DNA of 24,559 bases from Bacillota bacterium. GTDB lineage: Bacteria > Bacillota > Bacilli > Alicyclobacillales > SLC66. The position numbers and the translations under genes are program-made. Below the pieces are notes generated by a model. That model made no database searches, had not been told where the DNA came from, and saw only the letters and a program-made list of their open reading frames with translations. The DNA lies in NCBI GenBank assembly GCA_021821225.1, contig JAKACR010000013.1:1-24559 (forward strand), in the 5' to 3' direction. Positions 1 through 9,023 of the stretch are shown piece after piece. Positions within the stretch are counted from its first letter, which is position 1, and each line of letters starts with the position of its first letter.

Positions 1-644
1 GCACTTACGAGATCATGGACCCTGAACGGATGGGTATTCCCCGCACCATGATCGTCCTTGGCAAGCATTCGGGAAGACATGCGCTGCGCCGGCGAATCAG
101 CGAATTCGGGGTCGACCTGACGGACATTCAGCTCGATGCCGTATTCCGGGATTTCAAGCAATTGGCAGACGGGCAAAAGCGGGTCCCGGACGAAAAACTG
201 ATCGCGCTGGTCGGCAGCGCGGCGAATGTGCAGATCGACGCATTGTCGCTCGTGCACGTACAGGCGGTGACGAACAATCGAATGGAACGCATGGCGTCCG
301 TCACACTGCGCGAGAACCAGAGCGGACTGGAAAGGACGTTCTCCGGCACGGGAGAAGGCCCTGTGGAGGCGTTGACCCATTGCATATTGCAGTCGATCCC
401 CATCGCGGTCGAATTTCGCGATCTCGAATTGCATTCGCTGTCGGCCGGTGAGGAGGCAAGCGGCGAGGCGGTCGTCACGATCCTGGCGGGCGATCGGGAA
501 TTCCGCGGCGTCGGCATTGACCGCGATATTGTTCTCGCCGTCGCGCAGGGGCTGCTGTCCTCTTGCAACCAGGCATTGCGCGCGCTCTGGTCCGGCGCTA
601 TCGAGGACATATGGGCAAAGCGGGCTGTTGTTTCCGGTGAGTGA
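1..644 (+). CDS. leuA: 2-isopropylmalate synthase, C-terminal part (5' end outside window)
   Basis: The reading frame is open from the window edge; the first visible residues are T-Y-E-I-M-D-P-E, so the ATG at 15 is internal and the true start lies upstream. The segment has the LeuA landmark V-L-G-K-H-S-G-R-H soon after the edge, a helical linker (F-K-Q-L-A-D-G-Q-K-R-V-P-D-E), and a C-terminal regulatory domain ending G-V-G-I-D-R-D-I, which in this family binds leucine for feedback inhibition. The enzyme condenses acetyl-CoA with 2-oxoisovalerate, the first committed step of leucine synthesis, in the cytoplasm. About 213 codons of roughly 510 are visible. The next gene starts 24 bp downstream behind its own strong ribosome binding site. 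Homocitrate or citramalate synthase paralogues share this fold and cannot be fully excluded without the catalytic half. Confidence 0.88.
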   Translation, partial: TYEIMDPERMGIPRTMIVLGKHSGRHALRRRISEFGVDLTDIQLDAVFRDFKQLADGQKRVPDEKLIALVGSAANVQIDALSLVHVQAVTNNRMERMASVTLRENQSGLERTFSGTGEGPVEALTHCILQSIPIAVEFRDLELHSLSAGEEASGEAVVTILAGDREFRGVGIDRDIVLAVAQGLLSSCNQALRALWSGAIEDIWAKRAVVSGE

Positions 645-668
645 TAGACGATAAAGGAGGCGCGAAAT

Positions 669-1487
669 ATGAAGTTGGATGCAGCGTGGGTCGCGTATGG
701 CGACGATGAGCAGTACACCGGCTATTTTGCCGCGCCAAACGATGTGCGGGAATCGCTTCCCGCCATCCTGGTGCTGCAGGAGATCTGGGGTGTTGACGGA
801 CATATGCAGGATTTGGTCCATCGATTTGCGCAGGCGGGATACGCGGCACTTGCACCCGACCTGTACGCGGCCGGCGGGCGGCGTCCGGACGTGTACAGCG
901 CGGCTCGCCTCGAAGCCGTCAAGCAGTTTCTCGACGCACTGCCGCAGGGCGCTTGGGGCGATGCCGGACAGCGGGAAAAAGCGCTCTCCGCGCTGTCTGG
1001 CGAGCAGGCCAGGCAGGTGAGCGAGACGATGGGCGCTTTGTTTAGCGCCGGTGGGAGTACGACTGACCACATGGAGCAATTGCTGGCGAGCAGCCGGTTT
1101 TTGCGCGAGGGACATGAACGCACGCGGGGCGAGGCGGTGCTCTCGGTCGGATTCTGTATGGGCGGATCGTTGTCCGCCCTGCTGGCCTGCCACGATCCGG
1201 CCCTGCGCGCGGCGGCGATTTTTTACGGCAGCGCTCCGGACAAGGAGCGCGCACAGAGTATTCAATGCCCGGTCATCGGTTTTTACGGCGAATTGGACTC
1301 GCGCATCACCAGTGGAGTTCAGTCGTTTGCAAAAACCATGCGCCAGGAGGGCAAGTCGTTCGAGTATCATGTCTATGAAGGCGCGGGCCACGCGTTTTTC
1401 AATGATACGCGAAGGTCTTACCACATCGGATCGGCCCGCCGCTCCTTCGCACGGTTGCTCAGTTTTTTCGCGCATCACGCGGAATGA
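669..1487 (+). CDS. dienelactone hydrolase-family alpha/beta hydrolase
   Basis: This 272-residue cytoplasmic hydrolase has an alpha/beta fold. The dienelactone hydrolase triad is readable: nucleophile Cys163 in G-F-C-M-G-G, Asp210 in G-E-L-D, and His241 in G-A-G-H-A-F-F-N-D. Glu38 in Q-E-I-W-G is the family residue that pairs with the Cys. Cys rather than Ser as nucleophile separates it from ordinary esterases. An insert around residues 100-150 makes it somewhat longer than the usual 230-240 residues. The ATG follows AAAGGAGG (about 653-660) at good spacing. Family members cleave lactones or small esters, and many have no known substrate. The upstream leuA fragment gives no clear functional hint, so the substrate is unknown. 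Confidence 0.85.
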   Translation: MKLDAAWVAYGDDEQYTGYFAAPNDVRESLPAILVLQEIWGVDGHMQDLVHRFAQAGYAALAPDLYAAGGRRPDVYSAARLEAVKQFLDALPQGAWGDAGQREKALSALSGEQARQVSETMGALFSAGGSTTDHMEQLLASSRFLREGHERTRGEAVLSVGFCMGGSLSALLACHDPALRAAAIFYGSAPDKERAQSIQCPVIGFYGELDSRITSGVQSFAKTMRQEGKSFEYHVYEGAGHAFFNDTRRSYHIGSARRSFARLLSFFAHHAE

Positions 1488-1574
1488 GAACAATCCCGCG
1501 CACGATCCGCGCGTGACGCGCGCACATAGACCGGCCGCAACGCGGAGAGATTAGCCGTAGATCGAGGGCATCCA

Positions 1575-2198
1575 ATGGAAAAAGAGGTGCGGTCTATGGC
1601 GGAATTTGAGAAACAGAGGCATGCGCTCGATCAGGAGCGTAAACAGATTCAGGAACAAATCGATATGATGCGCAAAAACAGCCTGCAGACGGCCATGAAT
1701 GCGGCGGTGGGGGAACTCTCCGTGTACGATCAGCATCCGGCCGATCTGGCTTCTGAATTGTTTGAACGGGAGAAGGATGCAGCGTTACTGGCCGGCGATC
1801 AACAGCGTCTGGAACAGATTGACGCGGCGCTTGAACGCATGGCTCACGGTACATACGGATTTTGTCGATCGTGTGGCCATCCTATCGAGGCGGGCCGGTT
1901 GGAGGCGGAACCCGCGGCCGACCTGTGCGCGTCGTGCCGGCGGACGCTGGATACGCGGCACGATGTGAGCCGGTCTGTCAAAGAACAGGTGAGTGCGGGC
2001 ACATTTTCACGGTCCAATCGGGATGGACGGGATGAGGCGGCGTTTGACGGGGAAGATGCCTGGCAGAGTGTGGAGCGTATGAACAACCGTCCCCATCGCG
2101 CGGGATTGGACGACGTGACGGAGGACGACGACGAAACGTACGTGGAACCGATCGAAGCGATTTCAAATGAAGAATATCGGGCGCAATTGCCGGATTAG
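1575..2198 (+). CDS. yteA: TraR/DksA-type C4 zinc-finger protein, YteA-like
   Basis: A 207-residue protein with an N-terminal coiled-coil-like helix (about residues 8-35), the YteA signature G-E-L-S-V-Y-D-Q-H-P-A-D (46-57) followed by E-L-F-E-R-E-K-D (61-68), and a C4 zinc finger with Cys97, Cys100, Cys118 and Cys121. The C-terminus is acidic. DksA/TraR proteins act on RNA polymerase through its secondary channel; YteA-type proteins are a Bacillus branch, longer than DksA, whose exact role is poorly defined. Two starts are possible: ATG 1575 behind GAGGG at 1564-1568, or ATG 1596 behind AGAGGTG. I keep the upstream one, at moderate certainty. The gene stands alone, 50 bp before the next start. 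Confidence 0.85.
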   Translation: MEKEVRSMAEFEKQRHALDQERKQIQEQIDMMRKNSLQTAMNAAVGELSVYDQHPADLASELFEREKDAALLAGDQQRLEQIDAALERMAHGTYGFCRSCGHPIEAGRLEAEPAADLCASCRRTLDTRHDVSRSVKEQVSAGTFSRSNRDGRDEAAFDGEDAWQSVERMNNRPHRAGLDDVTEDDDETYVEPIEAISNEEYRAQLPD

Positions 2199-2248
2199 AG
2201 GAAACTGTCGGGCAGCCTCTACGGCAGGTCGGGAGAGGAGAAACAGTT

Positions 2249-3067
2249 ATGAAAGCATGTATGCACCCCACAACGGCCGGGAAGAGCATGCCGTTGCGCG
2301 ATTACCTCGCGCTCGCGTCCGGGGCTGGTTTTGCCATGGCCGATCTGGATCCGGCATCCGTGATTCGCGAGGGCGAAGATCAGGTGCGCAAATGGTTGGA
2401 TGAATATGGGGTCGAGTGGGCTTCTTTCGGGCTGCCTTTTGGCATGGACGCCTCCGGCAGCGATTTTGAGCATGGATTGGCACAACTTGAAACATTTGCG
2501 TCGGTGGCCCAGAAGTTTGGCGTGCGTCGCTGCGTGACATGGCTGTGGCCGTCGATCAATGCGGAGCCTGTACCGTACACCCTGCGCTTGGTCGTCCGCG
2601 CTCGGGCGTGTGCGGACATCCTGCAAAAATACGGGATCCGCTTTGGCCTGGAGTTTGTCGGACCGCATCATCTGCGCCAGAACAAGTATCTGTTCATCCA
2701 CGACATTCCCGGTCTTTTGCTGCTGCTCGACGCTGTCGGGCGGGACAATGTGGGTGTCTTGCTCGACAGCTATCACTGGTACACGTCGGGGCAGCGCATG
2801 GAGGATCTGAGACAACTGCCGCTGTCGCGCATTGTTCATGTGCACATCAACGATACGAATCAATCTCCGGAAGAGGCGCACGACCAGGAGCGGCTGCTGC
2901 CCGGCGAAGGAAAGATTGATCTCGCCGCGTTCGTCGGTTATCTGTCCGCTGTGGGATATGACGGGCCGCTGTCCGTCGAGGTGCTGCGCCGGTCTCCACC
3001 GGACGAAGAACCGGCCGCCGTGGCGCGCAAGGCGGTTGCGGCGACGCGCCGACTCGTGGACGCCTGA
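2249..3067 (+). CDS. sugar phosphate isomerase/epimerase-like TIM-barrel protein
   Basis: 272 residues, matching the xylose isomerase-like (AP endonuclease family 2) TIM barrel. Probable divalent-metal ligands are Glu135 (L-E-F-V-G-P), Asp173 and His176 (L-L-D-S-Y-H-W-Y), His199 (V-H-V-H-I-N-D) and Glu244 (L-S-V-E-V-L). The loop L-P-G-E-G (217-221) is also typical of the group. IolE, IolI and many unassigned sugar or polyol isomerases share this architecture, so the substrate cannot be named. The ATG is preceded by a GAGAGGAG ribosome binding site around 2231-2239. It is followed by 136 bp before the two-component genes and does not look cotranscribed with an obvious pathway partner here. Confidence 0.82.
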   Translation: MKACMHPTTAGKSMPLRDYLALASGAGFAMADLDPASVIREGEDQVRKWLDEYGVEWASFGLPFGMDASGSDFEHGLAQLETFASVAQKFGVRRCVTWLWPSINAEPVPYTLRLVVRARACADILQKYGIRFGLEFVGPHHLRQNKYLFIHDIPGLLLLLDAVGRDNVGVLLDSYHWYTSGQRMEDLRQLPLSRIVHVHINDTNQSPEEAHDQERLLPGEGKIDLAAFVGYLSAVGYDGPLSVEVLRRSPPDEEPAAVARKAVAATRRLVDA

Positions 3068-3149
3068 TCGGTTCACACTTTGGATGGCTGCCGAAACTTG
3101 CATCTGGGCGCAAAACGTGAGAGACTTTTCCAAAGACTTCGCATCTGCT

Positions 3150-3168
3150 CCCGGCCCAAGCGGCCGGG
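3150..3168 (+). other. GC-rich hairpin between the epimerase and response regulator genes
   Basis: CCCGGCC (3150-3156) and GGCCGGG (3162-3168) form a perfect 7-bp stem with a 5-nt loop. No T-run follows, so it is not a standard intrinsic terminator. It sits 35 bp before the GTG start of the response regulator and may affect the leader RNA or partly end upstream transcription. Confidence 0.35.
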
Positions 3169-3203
3169 ACGACAGACCGTGCGGGTTACGGGAGGAGTGG
3201 CGG

Positions 3204-3896
3204 GTGCGGGTCCTGATCATTGACGACGAGGCGCGACTGCTCAAAGCGCTGAAACAGTTGTTTGCGGAACAGCAATACCAGGTGGAAACGGCCACCGACG
3301 GCAGGACAGGTCTTGCAATGGCGCGCGCCGACGCGTACGACCTGCTGATCGTGGACGTGATGCTGCCGGGACTGTCGGGATATGACCTGGTGAGGAAATT
3401 GCGCGACGACGGAGATTCAACGCCCACCCTGCTGTTGACCGCGCGCGACGCCGTCGATGACCGGGTGCAGGGATTGGACAGCGGCGCCGACGATTACCTG
3501 GTCAAACCGTTTGCCACGAAGGAACTGCTTGCGCGCGCCCGCGCGCTGACGAGGCGGTCGGGGGATGTGGTGGGGCCTGACAAAGTGCAGGTGGGCGACA
3601 TCGTGCTGGATCTGATCTCCCGTACGGTCTATCTGGGCGACGCTCCTCTTTCGTTCACGGCCCGCGAATTTCAATTATTGGAGTTCTTCCTGCGCCATCC
3701 CGGCCAAGTGTTGCCAAAAGAGCTCATTCTTGACCGGGTGTGGGGACTGGAGGCGGCGATCGACCTCAATTCGGTGGAGACGTACGTCCACTTTTTGCGC
3801 AAGAAACTGGACGCCCACCGTATGCTGCACCATGTGGCGCCGCGGACGGCGATCGAGACAGTGCGCGGAGTGGGGTATGTGTTCAAGGAGTTGTAG
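3204..3896 (+). CDS. OmpR/PhoB-family response regulator
   Basis: A 230-residue response regulator with an N-terminal receiver domain (1-115) and a C-terminal winged-helix DNA-binding domain (about 125-228). The acidic pair Asp7/Asp8, phospho-acceptor Asp51 (I-V-D-V-M-L-P), Thr79 and Lys101 (L-V-K-P-F) are all present. The effector domain shows the OmpR-type L-S-F-T-A-R-E-F-Q-L-L helix and ends R-G-V-G-Y-V-F. The frame stays open far upstream, but GTG 3204 is the start: GGAGGAG at 3191-3197 lies 6 nt before it and the family N-terminus R-V-L-I-I-D-D-E follows directly. The partner kinase begins 2 nt after the stop, so the two are surely cotranscribed. The regulon is unknown. Confidence 0.95.
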   Translation: MRVLIIDDEARLLKALKQLFAEQQYQVETATDGRTGLAMARADAYDLLIVDVMLPGLSGYDLVRKLRDDGDSTPTLLLTARDAVDDRVQGLDSGADDYLVKPFATKELLARARALTRRSGDVVGPDKVQVGDIVLDLISRTVYLGDAPLSFTAREFQLLEFFLRHPGQVLPKELILDRVWGLEAAIDLNSVETYVHFLRKKLDAHRMLHHVAPRTAIETVRGVGYVFKEL

Positions 3897-3898
3897 CG

Positions 3899-5212
3899 GT
3901 GTTTACGAACGCGCGCGTCAAACTCACGGTGCTGCTCGTCGCAATTGTGACCATTTTGTACGCGCTCACCGCCACGGCGGTCTACGCCGTGATGGACAGG
4001 ACCATGATGGCGGAGATTGACGCCCGTCTGCGGCACGATGGCGAGCGCGCCGTGCACAGGGTGCTGTCGCACGCAACCTCTACCCCCGGCATGCCGCTTT
4101 TCGCAACGGCGGCGTTGGACAGACGACTGTTTGCCCCATTCTCCGCCGTTGTGGCGCGCGGCCGCACGGGTGGCCTGTTGTTTGTGCTGCACCCGTCCAT
4201 AGCGCGAAAACTGCCGTGGTCGGCCGCTGAAGAACGACCGGGGAGACACTTCTCGCTGGTCAAGATCACGGGTCCCGTGCGCTACCTGCGACTTATGGAC
4301 ACGAGCGTTGCGCTGCGTCCGGGCGCCGAGCGCAGCTATCTACAGTTCGCGGTTAACGCCGACAGCACGATCGCCGTATTGCGCCGGTTGCGCGATGTCA
4401 TGACGATGGTGGGCGTGTTTGGCGTGCTTGGCGCGTTTGCCGCCGGTTTTTGGGCGTCCGGCCGGGCTTTGCGGCCCATCGTCCGCTCTTGGCGACAACA
4501 GCGGCGTTTTGTCGCGGACGCCTCGCATGAATTGCGGACCCCGCTTGCGGTTATCCAGTCCAATCTCGACATCGTGCTTGGGCATGCCGACCAGAGCGTG
4601 CTGGACAATCTGGAGTGGATCACCAGTGCGAAAGGGGAGGCGCGCCGCCTCGTCCGCCTGACGGACGATCTGCTCACGTTGGCTCGTGCCGATTCACGCG
4701 AGGGGCAGATCCGCCTGCAGACCGTCGATCTTGCGGACATTGTCGCACGCGTCGTCGAACGGTTCTCCATTCTCGCTCTCGGCAAGGAACAGGCGCTTGT
4801 GCACGCGGCCAATGCCGATCAGCCTCCGGAAGCGCTGTTCGTGTCGGGCGATCCCGACCGGCTGTATCAACTGACCGTCATATTGATCGACAATGCGGTC
4901 AAGTACACCCCGGTCGGCGGGCGGATCGAAGTGATCCTGCTGCGCAGCGGGAGGCATTCCGCGCGGCTGCAGGTGGCCGATTCAGGACCGGGCATGGACA
5001 GGCGGGAACTTGGAAAGATTTTTGACCGCTTCTACAGAGGGGACGCGGCCCGCAGTCGCGAGGGGTCGGGAGCGGGGCTCGGACTGGCCATCGCCAAGTG
5101 GATCGTCGATATGCACAAAGGCAAGATCACCGTCCAGAGCGAGCCGGGAAGAGGGACGATCTTCACAGTCACGCTCCCCCTATCCGCCGGGACGCCGCCA
5201 TCGGCAGGATGA
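3899..5212 (+). CDS. membrane sensor histidine kinase
   Basis: 437 residues from GTG 3899, which follows AAGGAG at 3885-3890. Transmembrane helix 1 is about residues 8-32, an extracytoplasmic sensor region spans about 34-163, and helix 2 is about 166-186. The kinase core has the H-box S-H-E-L-R-T-P-L with phospho-acceptor His210, the N-box with Asn332 (L-I-D-N-A-V-K-Y-T-P), G1 D-S-G-P-G (361-365), F-box F-D-R-F-Y-R, and G2 G-A-G-L-G-L-A (391-397). Only about 22 residues separate helix 2 from the His, so no full HAMP linker fits. The sensor region has no motif I recognise. It forms a two-gene operon with the response regulator; the nearby gtrA gene could hint at an envelope signal, but that is weak inference. 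Confidence 0.94.
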   Translation: MFTNARVKLTVLLVAIVTILYALTATAVYAVMDRTMMAEIDARLRHDGERAVHRVLSHATSTPGMPLFATAALDRRLFAPFSAVVARGRTGGLLFVLHPSIARKLPWSAAEERPGRHFSLVKITGPVRYLRLMDTSVALRPGAERSYLQFAVNADSTIAVLRRLRDVMTMVGVFGVLGAFAAGFWASGRALRPIVRSWRQQRRFVADASHELRTPLAVIQSNLDIVLGHADQSVLDNLEWITSAKGEARRLVRLTDDLLTLARADSREGQIRLQTVDLADIVARVVERFSILALGKEQALVHAANADQPPEALFVSGDPDRLYQLTVILIDNAVKYTPVGGRIEVILLRSGRHSARLQVADSGPGMDRRELGKIFDRFYRGDAARSREGSGAGLGLAIAKWIVDMHKGKITVQSEPGRGTIFTVTLPLSAGTPPSAG

Positions 5213-5247
5213 AAATTTGCTGGACTGGCGCCCTGCCCTATGCCCGG

Positions 5248-5365
5248 TGAGTTCCGCGCCATGGACAGGGTTCGCTGAGGCGTCGTCATTCCCTTTGCTC
5301 GTCGCGAGTCCAACGCCATAAGCAAGGTTTGCTGGGCCACCAGTATCCCTTTGCTCGTCGCGAGT
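5248..5365. repeat. tandem imperfect repeat, unit about 56 bp, two copies
   Basis: Unit 1 (about 5248-5309) and unit 2 (about 5307-5365) share a GAGT start, a CGCCAT block (5257-5262 and 5314-5319), a GGTTyGCTG block (about 5269-5277 and 5326-5334), and a perfect 20-bp end TCCCTTTGCTCGTCGCGAGT (5290-5309 and 5346-5365). A weaker third start, GAGTTTAGCGACAGCAGGGT, follows at 5362. This lies in the 421-bp gene-free stretch 5213-5633, which otherwise holds the inverted repeat, the duplicated kinase-tail segment and the ATTTTCAAGATAG motifs listed separately. No convincing coding region is seen there. Confidence 0.7.
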
Positions 5366-5409
5366 TTAGCGACAGCAGGGTCCGGGCAGGAGCAAAGGGA
5401 ATGACGACG
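5281..5409. repeat. 20-bp perfect inverted repeat with 89-bp spacer
   Basis: CGTCGTCATTCCCTTTGCTC at 5281-5300 is the exact reverse complement of 5390-5409. Transcribed, the arms would form a long stem enclosing the second tandem unit. The arms lie just inside the borders of a 133-bp segment (5278-5410) that interrupts a sequence which is continuous at 10201-10248, with CTG on both sides (5275-5277 and 5411-5413). This fits a small inserted element with terminal inverted repeats. Confidence 0.7.
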
Positions 5410-5410
5410 A

Positions 5411-5435
5411 CTGGCAGATGATATTTTCAAGATAG
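5411..5435 (+). repeat. ATTTTCAAGATAG repeat, copy 1
   Basis: This 25-bp stretch matches 10224-10248 at 22 of 25 positions and shares a 14-bp core (TATTTTCAAGATAG) with 5592-5605. This copy is not close to a start codon. Confidence 0.65.
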
Positions 5436-5436
5436 A

Positions 5437-5486
5437 CCCCTATGGCGCCGGGGCGGCACCCGCAGCAGGATGAAAAGTGAGCTTGG
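5437..5486 (+). repeat. divergent copy of the histidine kinase gene's 3' end
   Basis: Starting at CCCCTAT, this segment resembles 5177-5224, which covers the last kinase codons and stop. Shared blocks are CCCCTAT, CGCCGGG and GCAGGATGAAAA, in the same order and nearly the same spacing. The copy lies 260 bp downstream and is not coding here. It suggests that a unit running from the kinase tail to the ATTTTCAAGATAG motif was duplicated and then drifted. Confidence 0.5.
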
Positions 5487-5591
5487 GGGAGGGTCCATGT
5501 GCTGGGCCGTCGCGAGTTGTGCGGCGCAGCCGCGCTGTTTGAGCAGGGGCACAGCATGTGGGCCATCCCCAGGCACGGGCTCGGGCGAAGG

Positions 5592-5605
5592 TATTTTCAA
5601 GATAG
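5592..5605 (+). repeat. ATTTTCAAGATAG repeat, copy 2, in the gtrA leader
   Basis: TATTTTCAAGATAG is identical to the core at 5422-5435. It ends 28 nt before the gtrA start codon, a position similar to that of the third copy before the flavin reductase gene (25 nt). Confidence 0.6.
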
Positions 5606-5633
5606 TCCAGCGCCGACAGGAGAAAGAACCTGG

Positions 5634-6101
5634 ATGTGGCAATTTAGAATGTGGTTGAAACGCGACTTTTCGCGTTATGGAAAATTTCTCATCGTCGGGA
5701 CCAGCAACGCGGCGGTGGATCTGCTCGTCTTGAATGCGTTTGTCCTGCTGCTGCCGACGACTTCTTCTCTGCTGCTGTTCATTTACAACACGATTGCCGT
5801 CGCCTGCGCCATTGCCAACAGCTACATCTGGAACAGGCGCTGGACGTTCGCCGACACTGCGCGAGGCGGTCAGCGGGAACGCATGCTCTTCTGGCTGCAG
5901 GGCCTGTTCAATATGGTCGTCAACGACGCAGTGGTCGTCGGCATGTCGCGCTACCTGTTGCTGACGCACGACCTGCCGCTGATCGTGGGCGGCAACTTGG
6001 CAAAGGGACTCGCCATGTTCATCTCGTCCTCCATCAGCTATGTGTTCATGCGCGTCGTCGTCTTTGCGGACCGTGTCTGGGAACGGTCAAAGGGACCCTG
6101 A
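5634..6101 (+). CDS. GtrA-family small multispanning membrane protein
   Basis: 155 residues from ATG 5634, behind AGGAGA at 5618-5623. It begins with a short basic cytoplasmic stretch followed by R-Y-G-K-F-L-I-V-G and a G-T-S-N-A-A-V-D segment, the usual GtrA opening, and has four predicted transmembrane helices (about residues 15-37, 45-64, 85-108 and 115-140). The motif N-S-Y-I-W-N-R-R-W-T-F between helices 2 and 3 is the family hallmark. GtrA-like proteins are thought to help move lipid-linked sugars across the cytoplasmic membrane for cell-wall or surface glycan glycosylation. No glycosyltransferase lies beside it, so its partner is unknown. The frame is open upstream to 5499, but that part is repeat sequence and is not expected to be translated. 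Confidence 0.88.
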   Translation: MWQFRMWLKRDFSRYGKFLIVGTSNAAVDLLVLNAFVLLLPTTSSLLLFIYNTIAVACAIANSYIWNRRWTFADTARGGQRERMLFWLQGLFNMVVNDAVVVGMSRYLLLTHDLPLIVGGNLAKGLAMFISSSISYVFMRVVVFADRVWERSKGP

Positions 6102-6158
6102 AATGGCGGCCCCTTTGCGGATCTGAACGACTTCTGTTTGCAACCTCTGCGCATTTTT

Positions 6159-8114
<1,956 letters not shown>

Positions 8115-8144
8115 GAAGGGCCTCCTTACCGGCGCGGATCATGC

Positions 8145-8158
8145 AGAAACCGCTTGCA
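8145..8158 (-). promoter_or_regulatory. CcpA cre-like operator in the acsA leader
   Basis: AGAAACCGCTTGCA (plus strand) matches the cre consensus TGAAANCGNTTNCA at every defined position except the first. It lies between the predicted acsA -10 box and the start codon, about 24-37 nt after the expected transcription start, a position where CcpA blocks elongation. Repression of acsA by CcpA is known in Bacillus subtilis; for this genome it is inference. Confidence 0.6.
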
Positions 8159-8187
8159 TTGCGGGGGATAAAATCACGCTACTAGAA

Positions 8188-8196
8188 ATTATAACA
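8188..8196 (-). promoter_or_regulatory. extended -10 promoter for acsA
   Basis: On the minus strand this reads TGTTATAAT, a perfect TGnTATAAT extended -10 element, about 74 nt before the acsA start. No good -35 hexamer stands at normal spacing, which extended -10 promoters tolerate. The region around it is AT-rich against a GC-rich background. Confidence 0.5.
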
Positions 8197-8253
8197 TATG
8201 AATGGCGGATATGGGGAGATTGTGTGAAGCTCATGTAATCATCCGACATTGTG

Positions 8254-8259
8254 TATAAT
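8254..8259 (+). promoter_or_regulatory. -10 box candidate for the methyltransferase gene
   Basis: TATAAT lies 82 nt before the methyltransferase start in the divergent acsA leader region. No recognisable -35 hexamer is at 16-18 bp, so this is tentative. Confidence 0.3.
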
Positions 8260-8340
8260 GGTGCAAAATGACCATGACAGACAGACGCAAAGTGCGATCG
8301 CATAGTGCAATGGGATGCTACAGGAAAGGCGGGAGTAATG

Positions 8341-8934
8341 ATGGCGCACCGATTCAATCCGGATCATGCCGAGCGGCTGCTCTCCGAACAGAGGCAGGCC
8401 ATGCTGCCGGCAGACCGAGTGCTTGACGCGCTGGCCTTGGGCGGCGGTATGGTGTTTGCGGACGTTGGTGTGGGACCCGGTTACTTCGCACTCCCCGCCG
8501 CCTTGCGGACGGGTGCGACGGTGTACGCGGTCGACGTCGAGCCGCGCATGCTTGAACGTTTGCGCGAACGAGTGAAAACAGCCGGACTGTCCGGGCAGTT
8601 TGCGTTTTTGGAGGGCGATGCATGCGCCGTGCCGCTGCCGGACGCGTCGGTTTTGCGAACACTCTGCAGCTTTGTCCTGCATGAAGTGAGCGACCTGTCC
8701 GCGGCCGTGTCGGAACTCGCCCGCATTACAAAACCGGGTGGCATTGTCGGACTCGCGGAATGGGAGAAAATTCCCGCCAACTCCGGTCCGCCTGAGTCGG
8801 TGCGCCTAGAACGCCGGCAGTTGCTGTCGGCCGTCGAGAACATCGGGTTTGAGCGGGTGGAGTCCGTGCAACTGAATGCGGAGCAGTATCTTCTGGTTTG
8901 CCACAAGCCGGCCCATACCAGTGTTGGATCCTGA
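8341..8934 (+). CDS. class I SAM-dependent methyltransferase
   Basis: 197 residues with a Rossmann-type methyltransferase fold. Motif I is A-D-V-G-V-G-P-G-Y-F (40-49), post-I is V-D-V-E-P-R-M (64-70), a D-A-C-A-V-P-L-P motif (93-100) follows, then V-L-H-E-V (112-116) and the K-P-G-G loop (131-134) before strand 5. This is the UbiE/Methyltransf_11 pattern; the methyl acceptor cannot be read from the sequence. Two adjacent ATG codons (8338 and 8341) are possible. GGGAG at 8331-8335 is better spaced for 8341, so I chose that. The gene is divergent from acsA and is followed after 89 bp by the C-S lyase gene. Confidence 0.85.
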   Translation: MAHRFNPDHAERLLSEQRQAMLPADRVLDALALGGGMVFADVGVGPGYFALPAALRTGATVYAVDVEPRMLERLRERVKTAGLSGQFAFLEGDACAVPLPDASVLRTLCSFVLHEVSDLSAAVSELARITKPGGIVGLAEWEKIPANSGPPESVRLERRQLLSAVENIGFERVESVQLNAEQYLLVCHKPAHTSVGS

Positions 8935-9023
8935 GTCAACGGGGCCACCTTTGTGCGCGGCCTGAGGATATGGGAAAAGTCCTCTGGACATGGAATAAAG
9001 TCCGCTTCTCTGGGGGGATTGGT

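Noticed and set aside
1502..1536. GC-rich palindrome (GCGCGT-G-ACGCGC type) after the dienelactone hydrolase gene
   Set aside because: No usable loop and no T-run; does not support a terminator call.
2219..3427. Long minus-strand open frame (about 400 codons) opposite the epimerase and response regulator genes
   Set aside because: It is antisense to two well-recognised genes, has no family resemblance and arises from high GC at third positions.
5248..5409. CRISPR-like array
   Set aside because: Only two units with no regular unique spacers and no cas genes.
5470..5658. Small open frame of 62 codons in the repeat mosaic
   Set aside because: No proper ribosome binding site, unlike any family I know, and made of repeat sequence; it also overlaps the gtrA start out of frame.
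8303..8314. 12-bp match AGTGCAATGGGA shared with 11990-12001 inside the MITE-like element
   Set aside because: Flanks do not match and the length is compatible with chance in 24 kb.
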